A stretch of 64,000 nt of DNA from Rhizobium sp. CSW-27 (GTDB lineage: Bacteria; Pseudomonadota; Alphaproteobacteria; Rhizobiales; Rhizobiaceae): positions 1-64,000 of the forward strand of contig NZ_JAHHZO010000010.1 in the NCBI RefSeq assembly GCF_018760785.1. Reading direction: 5' to 3'. Made by a program: the position numbers and the translations under genes. This document shows positions 19,794 to 28,302 of the stretch, in pieces. Numbering within the stretch: position 1 is the stretch's first letter; each line of letters starts with the position of its first letter. The notes under the pieces were generated by a model that was not told the DNA's origin, searched no databases, and saw nothing but the letters and a program-made list of their open reading frames with translations.

Positions 19794-20615
19794 TCACCAC
19801 AGATCGACGTGGCGGTTGACATCCTTGTAGAGCAGATAACGGAACCGGCCGGGGCCGCCGGCATAGCAGGCCTGCGGGCAGAAGGCGCGCAGCCACATGA
19901 AATCGCCGGCTTCCACCTCCACCCAGTCGGCATTCAGGCGATAGACGGCCTTGCCTTCCAGGACGTAAAGCCCGTGCTCCATCACATGCGTTTCCATGAA
20001 GGGAATGGTGCCGCCCGGCTCGAAGGTGACGATGTTGAGGTGCATGTCGTAGCGCAGGTCGGCGGGGTCGATGAAGCGGGTCGTTCCCCAGGCGCCGTTG
20101 GTATCGGGCATGTGGGAAATCGCGTGCTCGTCTTCATGGGTGAAGATCGCAGGCGGCAGTTCCAGCCCCTCCACCATCTGGAAGCGCTTGCGCACCCAAT
20201 GGAATTTCACCGCAACCATCCCGTCGTTCTTCAGCGTCCACGCGGCTCCTGCCGGCAGATAGGCGAAGGAACCGGCGCGCAGACGGTGTGCAGCGCCCTC
20301 CAGCGTGATGGTCATCTCGCCCTCGACCACGAAGATGGCGCCCTGCGCCTCGCGGTTCGGCTCCGGCCGAAGGCTGCCGCCGCCCGGTGCCACTTCCATC
20401 AGATATTGTGCAAAGGTTTCGGAAAAGCCGGTCATCGGCCGGGCGATGATCCAGGCGCGCGTCTTGTCCCAGTGCGGCAGCAGGCTGGTGACGATGTCGG
20501 ACATCACCGTGCGCGGTATCACGGCATAGGCCGTGGTGAACACCGCCTTGCTGGAGAGAAGTTCCGTCTGGCCCGGCAGGCCACCCATGTTGGCGTAATA
20601 TCGCGCTTTTTCCAT
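19794..20615 (-). CDS. allE: (S)-ureidoglycine aminohydrolase
   Basis: This bicupin enzyme of purine/allantoin breakdown converts ureidoglycine to ureidoglycolate and ammonia, with Mn as cofactor. The 273 residues match the YlbA/AllE/UGHY family. The second cupin carries the metal site in FEPGGTIPFMETHVMEHGLY (H, E, H, and an E in the ETHVMEHG stretch) and ends with FMWLRAFCPQACYAGGPGRF. The N-terminal cupin (GGGSLRPEP, FVVEGEM) lacks the complete metal set, as expected. ATG 20615 begins MEKARYYANMGGLPGQTELL. No other ureide genes are beside it. Confidence 0.9.
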   Translation of the reverse strand: MEKARYYANMGGLPGQTELLSSKAVFTTAYAVIPRTVMSDIVTSLLPHWDKTRAWIIARPMTGFSETFAQYLMEVAPGGGSLRPEPNREAQGAIFVVEGEMTITLEGAAHRLRAGSFAYLPAGAAWTLKNDGMVAVKFHWVRKRFQMVEGLELPPAIFTHEDEHAISHMPDTNGAWGTTRFIDPADLRYDMHLNIVTFEPGGTIPFMETHVMEHGLYVLEGKAVYRLNADWVEVEAGDFMWLRAFCPQACYAGGPGRFRYLLYKDVNRHVDLW

Positions 20616-20742
20616 TCTTCCATTCCACGCTCTGGTCACGGCCGATCGTTGGCCTTGCCTTCTCATAAACCGAAGGACGGGCAAGATAAATGGCGCTGAG
20701 ATCGGGCCGTGCCGGATCGAGTGCGACCGTGAGCATCAGGCA

Positions 20743-21666
20743 TCAGGTCCGTCCGAGGATCCAGCCCTCCCACGTGGTCACCGGTGTCTCAGGGGGAGCC
20801 CCCTCCCCCCGGACGCCGAAAACCACGTCGATCATGGACAGCAGCCCGACGGCGCAATCGAAGCGGTCTTCACCGGAGGCATCCGCGCCGAAGCCATCGG
20901 CAAGGCATGGCAACAGGGCGGCGGCGTCCACCGATGTGCGGCTCTCGACCCAGCGCTGCAGAAAGCCGCAGACGCTGCGGCGCCCCTCCTGCCTGCGCTT
21001 GCTCCACACCGGCGCGCGCGGAATACCGATCTGGCCATAGCCATCGCCCGGATAGGTTTCCGCAATCACGGTCTTGTTTTCGGCCAGAACCTTGAACAGC
21101 GGGCCATCGAAAGGCCAGAGACCGACACGATACCGGTTGGGCTGGATGATCTCGCGCCAACCGGTGATTGCCGCCTTGCCAACCTGGTTGCCGCCAAGCG
21201 TCCAGAACAGCATGGCGGGCGTCGCGCGGCCCGGCGCCGGCCGCTCGCATTCGCGCAACAGATCGGCCGCCTGCAGTCCCAGCCCTTCGAACAGATGGCT
21301 GCGCAGCGTGCCGCCGGGTCGGGCGGGATAGAAGGGGCGCGTAACGGTAATCTCCCGCGGGATCGTGGCGACGCGAAACCAGTCCGCCCATTTCCCCTCG
21401 CCCGCCACATCCAGAAACTGGCGGAACGAAGCAAGGCCAGTGCGTGCGCCATAGGCGGCCGGCAGCCCGATCGGGAAATCAAAGCCCAGCAGCAGCGGAC
21501 CGGCCGCGACGGCACGTGTCCGCAGACGGTCGATCAGATCGGCCGTGCTGGCAACCGGCTCAGGCGCGGTAACGTGATAGCGCTCGCCGCGTCGCAGAGC
21601 GACCGCCATCCAGCGCTTCCGCGCCTCAATGCTCCAGTCGCAATGGACGATGACTGCCGGCTGCAT
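20743..21666 (-). CDS. conserved protein of unknown function, possibly DUF429-like
   Basis: The 307-residue soluble protein starts MQPAVIVHCDWSIEARKRWM. The pattern of an acidic residue in the first strand (HCDWS), LLLGFDFPIGLP near residue 60, AETYPGDGYGQIG, and a late FDCAVGLLSM is reminiscent of the RNase H-like DUF429 group, but I cannot confirm this. It has no signal peptide or membrane segment. It lies upstream of allE on the same strand with a gap of 127 bases. Function not assigned. Confidence 0.7.
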   Translation of the reverse strand: MQPAVIVHCDWSIEARKRWMAVALRRGERYHVTAPEPVASTADLIDRLRTRAVAAGPLLLGFDFPIGLPAAYGARTGLASFRQFLDVAGEGKWADWFRVATIPREITVTRPFYPARPGGTLRSHLFEGLGLQAADLLRECERPAPGRATPAMLFWTLGGNQVGKAAITGWREIIQPNRYRVGLWPFDGPLFKVLAENKTVIAETYPGDGYGQIGIPRAPVWSKRRQEGRRSVCGFLQRWVESRTSVDAAALLPCLADGFGADASGEDRFDCAVGLLSMIDVVFGVRGEGAPPETPVTTWEGWILGRT

Positions 21667-21708
21667 GGCCTCTGGTTCTCCGGATACTTCACCATGACAC
21701 AAGGCGGA

Positions 21709-22083
21709 TCAATTGAGATCCTTCAGCAGGCGCCGGTGCTTGCGGGTTTCGCGCAGCACCTCGCCGAAACGGTGAATGCCCCGCGCCGCCAGCATGTCCT
21801 TCAGCTTGAGGAAGACCTCTGCCGTCGCCATCGCATCGCCGATTGCGGTGTGGCGGTCGCTGCGGGCAATGGAAAGGCCCAGGCGTTCGGCCAGGGCATC
21901 CAGCGTATGCGTTTCGGCCTGGCCGAAGACGGCGGCCGACAGCAGCACCGTATCGAGGATCGGGTTGTCGAAGCGTCCGCCGAGTTCCCGCTCGCGCCGT
22001 CGCAGGAATTCCATGTCGAAGGGCGCATTGTGGGCCACCAGAATTGCTCCCTGTGCAAAGAGCCGGAAACGCTTGGCGATCAT
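21709..22083 (-). pseudogene. truncated DnaQ-like 3'-5' exonuclease
   Basis: The C-terminal two thirds of a DEDDh exonuclease can be read: GAILVAHNAPFDMEFLRRRE (Exo II), HTLDALAERLGL, and DRHTAIGDAMATAEVFLKL (Exo III with His and Asp). The N-terminal Exo I motif (DxE in FDTETTGL-like sequence) is missing, so the protein cannot be catalytic. Upstream the frame enters sequence that is not exonuclease but a decayed DUF294 gene. The intact remainder suggests a fairly recent deletion. An open frame continues upstream to 22323, but that part is not authentic. Confidence 0.75.
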
Positions 22084-22475
22084 ATGCGCCACTAAGATCG
22101 AGTTGCAACTCGCTTTTCCCAATGGTTTTGGACTGCAGGTCCTGCAACAGCGAGAAATCGCCGCCGGCCGGCAGCAGATCGAACATGACGTTCGAAAGCA
22201 TCTGTACCATCGGGTCCGACCGCTCCTTCCAGCCACGCAATAGCGCCGCAAGGTGCTGACCGGCGGCGGGCACCATTGCGGATTGGTGGCCACCATGCCG
22301 CCGGGCAGACGATTTATCCACACTCATTACTCCGCGTGCTGACAAAGCAGGCAAGCTCCGTGAAATAGGCCATCTCTTTGGAAGTCACGCGATTATTGAT
22401 AAAGGTGCAATTGTTCTGGTCGGATACGCCCGTATGTTCCTGGCGCGCCTGGATGCCGCAGGCAAGCCAGAGATC
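22084..22475 (-). pseudogene. decayed DUF294 nucleotidyltransferase-like gene
   Basis: Three successive minus-strand frames each give a piece of the DUF294/CBS-linked nucleotidyltransferase. From about 22475, LWLACGIQARQEHTGVSDQN leads into MAYFTELACFVSTRSNECG. Next comes LPGGMVATNPQWC, and then LLRGWKERSDPMVQMLSNVM and FDLLPAGGDFSLL in a third frame. The normal family motif (GSxxRxEQ...DQDN) is recognisable but degraded. At least two frameshifts are needed, the N-terminal CBS part is absent, and the 3' part is fused to the exonuclease remnant. Confidence 0.7.
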
Positions 22476-22837
22476 CGGCGCCGGCGGCGGGCTGCACCTC
22501 ACATCGGGCAGAGGATCAGTCCGGCGCCCTGCCGGCGTTGAGTTTCCCGCACAGCCCACAGTTAGACCAAAGTCGTTCTGATCGGCAAATTTCCGTTGTG
22601 CTAGATTTCGATCTGTCGCTTTTGCTGGCTGCTGTCTGATCGACACCGGAGCGAAGGCCGTGCCCGGCACCAGCGGGCGAGGCAATGGGGAGGCGGACCG
22701 CGCAAGCGGACATTGCAGTCCGGACGGGTTGAGAGGGCCGCGTCTGGGCCGCAAACGACACGGAAGTGGCGTTTGCGGGACAATGTGATCAGCGACATTG
22801 GCCGGCTGGAAAGTCGGAAAACCAGGAGGAGGTATAA
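22476..22837. other. intergenic region upstream of the MFS transporter gene
   Basis: No gene is recognised here. It separates the decayed DUF294 remnant (minus strand) from the transporter gene (plus strand) and should carry the transporter promoter. It ends with a strong AGGAGGAGG ribosome site at about 22824-22832 just before the ATG. Confidence 0.55.
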
Positions 22838-24631
22838 ATGGCCGCAATTGAAATGAACGCCAGGGACCGATCGCGTCCCATGACGAGTGAGGAGAAGAAA
22901 GTCATCATGGCTTCTTCTGCCGGTACCATTTTCGAATGGTACGACTTTTATCTGTATGGTTCACTCGCCGCCATCATCGGCGCCCAGTTCTTCACGGCAT
23001 TTCCGGAAGCCACGCGAAACGTCTTCGCGCTTCTCGCCTTTGCCGCGGGCTTCATCGTGCGTCCCTTCGGCGCTCTTGTCTTCGGTGCGCTGGGCGACCT
23101 TGTCGGCCGTAAGTACACCTTCCTGATGACCATTCTCATCATGGGCCTGTCGACCTTCCTCGTCGGCCTGCTGCCGACCTATAACAGCTGGGGAGCGGCG
23201 GCACCGATCATCCTGATCATCCTGCGCATGCTGCAGGGTCTGGCGCTTGGCGGTGAGTATGGCGGGGCGGCGGTCTATGTGGCCGAACATGCGCCCTCCA
23301 ACCAGCGCGGCTATTTCACCTCGTTCATCCAGACGACGGCGACGCTCGGGCTGCTGCTGTCGCTGATCGTGATCCTGTCGGTGCAGAGCTACGTGAATGC
23401 CAACTGGGCGCCAACCGCCGTTCTCGATGCCGCCGGTGCGGCCGTGATGAACCCGGATGGCACGCCGCGCATGATCAAGGCCTTCGACCTGTGGGGCTGG
23501 CGCATCCCGTTCCTCGGCTCGATCGTGCTTCTGCTGATCTCGCTCTACATCCGCATGCAGATGAACGAATCCCCCGCCTTCAAGAAGATGAAGGAAGAGG
23601 GTGCTGCCTCCAAGGCGCCACTGCGTGAAGCCTTCGGCACGTGGAAGAACGGCAAGTTCGCCCTCATCGCGCTCTTCGGCCTCGTCGCAGGCCAGGCCGT
23701 CGTCTGGTATTCCGGCCAGTTCTACGCCCTGTTCTTCCTGCAGAACGTCATCAAGGTCGACAGCTTCACGGCCAACGTCATGGTGGCCTGGTCGCTGATC
23801 CTCGGCACGGGCGGCTTCCTGTTCTTCGGTTCGCTGTCGGACAAGATCGGCCGCAAGCCGATCATTCTTGCCGGCTGCCTGATTGCCGCACTGACCTATA
23901 AATTCGTCTTCCCACTGCTGACGGAAACGGCCAATCCGGCACTTTATGCAGCGCAGCAGACGAAGGTCACCGTCACCGCAGCCCCCAATGATTGCTCGTT
24001 CCAGTTCAACCCGGTTGGTACGGCAAAATTCACCTCGTCGTGCGATATCGCCAAATCGACCCTCGCACGTTCGTCGGTGAACTATGAAACCATTGAGGAC
24101 GCGGCCGCAACCACGGCCCAGATCAAGATCGGCGAAACGGCGATCCCGGCCTATGACGCGAGCAAGCTTTCGGGCGACGCCGCCAAGACCACGCCGGCCG
24201 CCTTCACGAAGTCGGTCAACGAGGCCCTGACAGCTGCCGGTTACCCGCTCTCGGCCGACAAGAACACGACGATCATCCGTTCCGCGCATTTCTTCGACAT
24301 CTTCAGCGGCCAGAAGATCGCCGTCGTTCTGATCCTGACCTACCTCATCATCCTGGTGACGATGGTTTATGCGCCGATCGCGGCGATGCTGGTGGAACTG
24401 TTCCCCACCCGTATCCGCTACTCGGGCCTGTCCCTGCCGTATCACATCGGCAATGGCTGGTTCGGCGGCCTGATGCCGGCAACGGCCTTCGCGATCTCCG
24501 CCCAGACGGGTAACGTCTATGGCGGCCTGTGGTACCCGATCATTATCGCGGCTGCGACGGTCGTGATCGGTGCGCTCTTCGTCCCGGGCAACACCCATAA
24601 GAAGGATATCTTTGCCGACGACGCGAAGTAA
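22838..24631 (+). CDS. MFS transporter of the metabolite:H+ symporter (MHS) family with a large extra loop
   Basis: The 597-residue protein starts with the MHS hallmark GTIFEWYDFYLYGSLA. It has MFS motif A in the loops GALGDLVGRK (83-92) and GSLSDKIGRK (331-340), and GLALGGEYGGA in TM4. ProP/KgtP/ShiA relatives are about 430-450 residues. This one carries about 130 extra residues (361-492) rich in Ala, Thr and Ser with two Cys (386 and 402), inserted between two late helices and probably periplasmic. Substrate unknown, most likely a small carboxylate or other organic acid by family. A very strong AGGAGG site precedes ATG 22838. Confidence 0.9.
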   Translation: MAAIEMNARDRSRPMTSEEKKVIMASSAGTIFEWYDFYLYGSLAAIIGAQFFTAFPEATRNVFALLAFAAGFIVRPFGALVFGALGDLVGRKYTFLMTILIMGLSTFLVGLLPTYNSWGAAAPIILIILRMLQGLALGGEYGGAAVYVAEHAPSNQRGYFTSFIQTTATLGLLLSLIVILSVQSYVNANWAPTAVLDAAGAAVMNPDGTPRMIKAFDLWGWRIPFLGSIVLLLISLYIRMQMNESPAFKKMKEEGAASKAPLREAFGTWKNGKFALIALFGLVAGQAVVWYSGQFYALFFLQNVIKVDSFTANVMVAWSLILGTGGFLFFGSLSDKIGRKPIILAGCLIAALTYKFVFPLLTETANPALYAAQQTKVTVTAAPNDCSFQFNPVGTAKFTSSCDIAKSTLARSSVNYETIEDAAATTAQIKIGETAIPAYDASKLSGDAAKTTPAAFTKSVNEALTAAGYPLSADKNTTIIRSAHFFDIFSGQKIAVVLILTYLIILVTMVYAPIAAMLVELFPTRIRYSGLSLPYHIGNGWFGGLMPATAFAISAQTGNVYGGLWYPIIIAAATVVIGALFVPGNTHKKDIFADDAK

Positions 24632-24655
24632 TCCTCAAGCCCTTCGAGTTGCGCG

Positions 24656-24690
24656 ACAGGCTGGCCTCACCGCCAGCCTGTTTCGCTTTG
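24656..24690. terminator. hairpin terminator after the MFS gene
   Basis: ACAGGCTGGC and GCCAGCCTGT form a perfect 10-bp stem around CTCACC and are followed by TTCGCTTT. It sits between the convergent MFS gene and the small membrane protein gene and may serve both directions. Confidence 0.7.
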
Positions 24691-24698
24691 CAGACAGC

Positions 24699-24977
24699 TC
24701 AACGCTTCTGTTTTTCCCAGACGAGCCAGCCGAGCAGGAAGATGCCGAGAAGGACAGCATTGGCGAGGATGCCGAGACCAATGGTGGCAATCCGGCTGGC
24801 ATCAGTTCCGGCGGCTGTCGTGAGCGGCAGGAGGATCGCAACGAACACCACACCCATGGCCAGGGGCACCGTCATGCCCATGGTGTGCCGTGTCCGGAGC
24901 GCCGTCACCAGAAGGAAGAACATCAACCCGATCCGGAACGGGTCCGTGAGCTGCGAAACCAGAAGATCCACCATCAT
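24699..24977 (-). CDS. small membrane protein of unknown function
   Basis: The 92-residue protein has about three hydrophobic segments: around residues 15-25 (IGLMFFLLVTAL), 33-53 (MGMTVPLAMGVVFVAILLPL) and 65-87 (IGLGILANAVLLGIFLLGWL). It ends in WEKQKR, a positive-inside tail. A GGGGGAG site precedes ATG 24977. It is convergent with the MFS transporter gene and downstream of the aldehyde dehydrogenase gene beyond a terminator, so it is probably its own transcript. No known domain recognised. Confidence 0.75.
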   Translation of the reverse strand: MMVDLLVSQLTDPFRIGLMFFLLVTALRTRHTMGMTVPLAMGVVFVAILLPLTTAAGTDASRIATIGLGILANAVLLGIFLLGWLVWEKQKR

Positions 24978-25080
24978 TCAAACTCCCCCACAATTCACGG
25001 GCAGGCTTTCATAAAGCGCACCAGGGAGCAAGTCATTTCAATGTGTTATCGAAAATCGAAGTGGCAGCTGCCGGACACGA

Positions 25081-25110
25081 AAAAGGCCGGCGAAGAAACC
25101 TCGCCGGCCG
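25081..25110 (-). terminator. rho-independent terminator of the aldehyde dehydrogenase gene
   Basis: GGCCGGCGA pairs with TCGCCGGCC in a perfect 9-bp stem with a 7-base loop. On the minus strand it is followed by five T residues, 26 bases after the stop. Confidence 0.85.
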
Positions 25111-25135
25111 GTCAAGTTGCTGGTCGTCGGATATC

Positions 25136-26569
25136 TCAGGCGAGCGTATAAGCGGTCTTCACCACGGTGAAGAATTCGGCGGCATACTTGCCCTGTTCGC
25201 GCGGACCGAAGGAGGAGGCCTTGCGGCCGCCGAACGGCACGTGGAAATCGACGCCGGCTGTCGGCAGGTTGACCATCACCATGCCGGCTTCCGAATTGCG
25301 CTTGAAGTGCGTGGCATGCTTCAGGCTCGTCGTGGCGATGCCGGCGGAGAGGCCGAAGGGCGTGTCGTTGGCAACCGCAAGCGCTTCCTCGTAGTTCTTG
25401 ACGCGGATGACGGCGGCCACCGGCCCGAAAATCTCCTCGCGGCTGATGCGCATGTCGTTGGTTGCTTCGGTAAACAGCGTCGGCTGCAGGTAGAAACCGG
25501 GCGTTTCGCGCTCGATCCGCTCGCCGCCGAAGGCGAGCCTGGCACCTTCCTGCTTCCCGATCTCGATATAATCGCAATCCTGCTTCAGCTGCTTTTCATC
25601 GACAACCGGGCCGATATGCGTGCCGTCCTTCAGCGCGTGATCGACAGTGAGCTTGCTGAGACGCTCGGTGAGGGCCGCGACGAACTTGTCGTGGATGCCT
25701 TCGGTCACGATGATGCGCGAGGAGGCCGTGCAGCGCTGGCCGGTGGAGAAGAAGCCGGAATTGGCAGCAGCTTCGACGGCGACGGACAGATCCGCATCGT
25801 CCAGCACCACCATCGGGTTCTTGCCGCCCATTTCCAGCTGGAACTTGCGGTTATGCTCGATGGAGGCGAGTGCCACGCGCTTGCCGGTGCCGGTCGAACC
25901 GGTGAAGGTGATGCCGGCGAGATCCGGGCTGTCGAGCATCGCCTGGCCAACGACGGAACCGCGGCCCATCACGAGGTTCAGCACGCCCTTCGGCAGGCCG
26001 GCACGGTGCAGGATATCGACGATCGCCCAGGAGCAGCCGGGCACGAGATCGGCCGGCTTGAAGACGACCGTATTGCCGTAAGCGAGCGCCGGCGCGATCT
26101 TCCAGGCCGGAATGGCGATCGGGAAGTTCCAGGGCGTGATGATGCCGATCGGGCCGAGCGGCTCGCGGGTGATCTCGACGCCGATGTTCGGGCGGGCGGA
26201 GGGCAGAACCTCGCCGGCCAGACGCAGGGTTTCACCGGCGAAGAAATCGAAGATCTGCGCCGCACGGATCGTCTCGCCGATGCCTTCCGGCAGTGTCTTG
26301 CCCTCTTCCTGCGACAGAAGGCGGCCGAGTTCCTCCTTGCGGGCGAGGATTTCGTCCGCCGTCTTCTTCAGGATCGCGTGGCGCTCCAGAATGCCGGAGC
26401 GCGACCAGGCCGGAAACGCCGCCTTGGCCGCAGCAATGGCGGTTCTGGCATCTTCGGCGCTGGCCTGGGCATAGAGACCGACAACATCCTTGGTGTCGGA
26501 CGGATTGATGTTCTCGGATGCCGAACCGCCGACCCACTCGCCGGCAATCAGGTTCTGGTGGATGGTCAT
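25136..26569 (-). CDS. NAD(P)-dependent aldehyde dehydrogenase, possibly 2-oxoglutarate semialdehyde type
   Basis: The 477-residue enzyme has the full ALDH active site: Asn148 in ITPWNFP, the general base Glu246 in QLEMGGKNP, and the nucleophile Cys280 in GQRCTASSR. It also has NPSDTKDVVG at the N-terminus, as in sugar-acid pathway semialdehyde dehydrogenases. The oxidised aldehyde cannot be fixed from sequence. The alpha-ketoglutaric semialdehyde dehydrogenase group is the closest by eye. It is a single gene with its own terminator and no catabolic partners adjacent. Confidence 0.9.
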   Translation of the reverse strand: MTIHQNLIAGEWVGGSASENINPSDTKDVVGLYAQASAEDARTAIAAAKAAFPAWSRSGILERHAILKKTADEILARKEELGRLLSQEEGKTLPEGIGETIRAAQIFDFFAGETLRLAGEVLPSARPNIGVEITREPLGPIGIITPWNFPIAIPAWKIAPALAYGNTVVFKPADLVPGCSWAIVDILHRAGLPKGVLNLVMGRGSVVGQAMLDSPDLAGITFTGSTGTGKRVALASIEHNRKFQLEMGGKNPMVVLDDADLSVAVEAAANSGFFSTGQRCTASSRIIVTEGIHDKFVAALTERLSKLTVDHALKDGTHIGPVVDEKQLKQDCDYIEIGKQEGARLAFGGERIERETPGFYLQPTLFTEATNDMRISREEIFGPVAAVIRVKNYEEALAVANDTPFGLSAGIATTSLKHATHFKRNSEAGMVMVNLPTAGVDFHVPFGGRKASSFGPREQGKYAAEFFTVVKTAYTLA

Positions 26570-27031
26570 GGAGCCTCCCTCTGGCGTTCAAGCGCCGTTT
26601 TGAAAATCACAAAGAAAATAGGCAAGGCGCACGCAATGTCACCCCTTCACTGCCGACATGCAACCAAACCCGCCGCCTGCACGCCACCATACTTATATTA
26701 CGTATTCTCGCAATACATATGACAGGTTAGGCGACCTCGCGCCGCACGCTCCACAGCGCGCGCGAACGCCACGCAGAAAGGCAAAAAATTTGCGGATTTT
26801 CCCATGTTAACAGCGGGATAACACGAAAGTTTCCTAGCGTAACGGGACACCGGCGAAATTTTATTTTACAAAACCTCTTGCTCATTTGCCAAAAGCGCGT
26901 AAATTGCACTCATCGAACTTGGTTGTGACTTTGTCCACGAGCGGCGACGCTCTGTCAGATTTCCCTTCAAATATCGATCCTCGGCCGGGGTCCGGTCAGG
27001 AAACCTCAAGCGATTTGAAAAGGAGATCGTT
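26570..27031. other. intergenic region with cold-shock gene leader
   Basis: No protein gene is seen in these 462 bases. The right half is AT-rich and contains the candidate cspA promoter followed by a leader of about 120 bases, as is usual for cold-shock genes. The left half holds the upstream region of the divergent aldehyde dehydrogenase gene. Confidence 0.6.
26878..26905 (+). promoter_or_regulatory. candidate sigma-70 type promoter of the cold-shock gene
   Basis: TTGCTC at 26878 and TAAATT at 26900 are separated by 16 bases. Transcription from here would give a 5' leader of roughly 115-120 bases before ATG 27032. Predicted from pattern only. Confidence 0.4.
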
Positions 27032-27241
27032 ATGAACAGTGGCACCGTAAAGTGGTTCAACAGCACCAAGGGTTTTGGTTTCATTCAGCCGGATAACGGC
27101 GGCCAGGACGTTTTCGTTCACATCTCGGCCGTTGAGCGCGCCGGACTTCGTGGCCTGACCGATGGTCAGAAGATCAGCTACGACATCGTCCAGGACAAGC
27201 GCTCGGGCAAGAGCTCGGCCGATAACCTGATCGCTGCGTGA
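27032..27241 (+). CDS. cspA: CspA-family cold-shock protein
   Basis: The 69-residue single CSD protein binds single-stranded nucleic acid and acts as an RNA chaperone. RNP1 (KGFGFIQ) is at residues 13-19 and RNP2 (VFVHIS) at about 29-34. It starts MNSGTVKWFNSTKG after a strong AAAAGGAG ribosome site. It is followed by a rho-independent terminator and then by the rpsU block. Rhizobia carry several paralogues, so the specific family member is not fixed. Confidence 0.95.
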   Translation: MNSGTVKWFNSTKGFGFIQPDNGGQDVFVHISAVERAGLRGLTDGQKISYDIVQDKRSGKSSADNLIAA

Positions 27242-27304
27242 TTGTCATTCACCGGCACCGACCACGGATGTACTGGCGGTTGATCGGAACAATGACGTGA
27301 GAGA

Positions 27305-27329
27305 GGTCGGGGTAACGCCCGGCCTTTTT
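27305..27329 (+). terminator. rho-independent terminator after cspA
   Basis: GGTCGGG pairs with CCCGGCC (one G-T) around a 6-base loop, followed by TTTTT. Confidence 0.8.
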
Positions 27330-27355
27330 GTTTTGCGCACGCCGGGAGGCCACGC

Positions 27356-27637
27356 ATGCCAGGTTCACGTTATGCCGTGGGGGACCGTGTGGTCCTGAAG
27401 GCCGCACCGGCCACGAGCGGATCGCCGACCACCGGCTGCATTTCCGCCGTGCTGCCCTCCGCGAACGGGCAGGCGCAATACCGAATTCGGTTCGAGAACG
27501 AAGCGTTCGAGCGCCGGATCATCGAGGCGGACATCGATCCTGAACGGTCGGATCGCCCGATGCTGGAAGACAAGGCCGTCCTGCCCGCCAAGGGGACCTC
27601 GTGGTTGAACCCCGCGCGGATCAAGATCGGCAAGTGA
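27356..27637 (+). CDS. conserved small protein of unknown function
   Basis: The 93-residue soluble protein starts [20 protein letters not shown] after a GGAGG ribosome site. The N-terminal half resembles an SH3-like barrel by pattern ([10 protein letters not shown], then [20 protein letters not shown]). It ends [12 protein letters not shown]. It lies between cspA and rpsU in the same direction, about 50 bases before rpsU, and may be co-transcribed with it. No function known to me. Confidence 0.75.
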   Translation: MPGSRYAVGDRVVLKAAPATSGSPTTGCISAVLPSANGQAQYRIRFENEAFERRIIEADIDPERSDRPMLEDKAVLPAKGTSWLNPARIKIGK

Positions 27638-27689
27638 CCAACCCCAACATTGCACATCAGCCGTCATTGGCGTGCAAAAAGGAGATGTT

Positions 27690-27932
27690 TTGCAGGTTCT
27701 AGTCCGAGACAACAATGTCGATCAGGCCCTCCGGGTCCTGAAGAAGAAGATGCAGCGCGAAGGCGTTTTCCGCGAAATGAAGGCGCGCAGTTCCTACGAG
27801 AAGCCCTCCGAGCGTCGCGCCCGCGAAAAGGCCGAAGCCATTCGCCGTCAGCGCAAGCTGGCGCGCAAGAAGATGCAGCGCGAAGGCCTTCTGCCGGCGC
27901 CGAAGAAGGCAGCCGTGCGCGGTCGCCGTTGA
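27690..27932 (+). CDS. rpsU: 30S ribosomal protein bS21, TTG start
   Basis: This small-subunit protein is needed for initiation. The protein [20 protein letters not shown] starts at TTG 27690, since an AAGGAG site lies six bases upstream and family members begin exactly MQVLVRDNN. The longer frame from GTG 27672 would place the ribosome site inside the gene. The 80 residues end in a basic, Ala/Arg/Lys-rich tail ([20 protein letters not shown]) longer than in gammaproteobacteria and typical of rhizobia. Confidence 0.93.
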   Translation: MQVLVRDNNVDQALRVLKKKMQREGVFREMKARSSYEKPSERRAREKAEAIRRQRKLARKKMQREGLLPAPKKAAVRGRR

Positions 27933-27945
27933 TCGTGCGTCCAGA

Positions 27946-27974
27946 GCGTTTCCGCCCGATATGGCCGGAAACGC
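27946..27974 (+). terminator. hairpin after rpsU
   Basis: GCGTTTCCG and CGGAAACGC form a perfect 9-bp stem with an 11-base loop 13 bases after the stop. A CTCTT tract follows, so termination is plausible but the T-run is weak. Confidence 0.5.
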
Positions 27975-28058
27975 CCTCTTCCGTTGCAAGCCACGGCGCC
28001 AGACTGGCGCTTCACCGGTGCCGCAGCGCCTTCTCTCACGAACCGCAGGGCCAAAACC

Positions 28059-28268
28059 ATGCCGGATGATGCCAAGCAAAGCCGCAGCAGACCTTCTGCC
28101 CGGGATCGCGCCGAAGCCACCGACCATACGGCCCGCGCGATCATAACGGCAGAGGCGGAAGCCCGCCTGAAGAAGACCGAAAAGCTGAAGGCTCTTCGGA
28201 TGGAACGCGAGGCGGACACGCCGCCTGTGGAAAAGCAGCCGGCCGGCCGCCGCAAGCGCCCCGCCTGA
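28059..28268 (+). CDS. small charged protein of unknown function
   Basis: The 69-residue protein starts MPDDAKQSRSRPSARDRAEA and has a predicted helical, strongly charged core (ARAIITAEAEARLKKTEKLK, then ALRMEREAD) and a basic tail. It is chosen from ATG 28059 rather than from the longer frame at 27984, whose added residues look like random GC-rich reading. The first 83 bases after the rpsU hairpin look non-coding. No domain recognised. Probably a cytosolic helical protein. Confidence 0.65.
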   Translation: MPDDAKQSRSRPSARDRAEATDHTARAIITAEAEARLKKTEKLKALRMEREADTPPVEKQPAGRRKRPA

Positions 28269-28302
28269 CCGCGCCGACGGCGCACCATTCGTCTCCTGAC
28301 AC

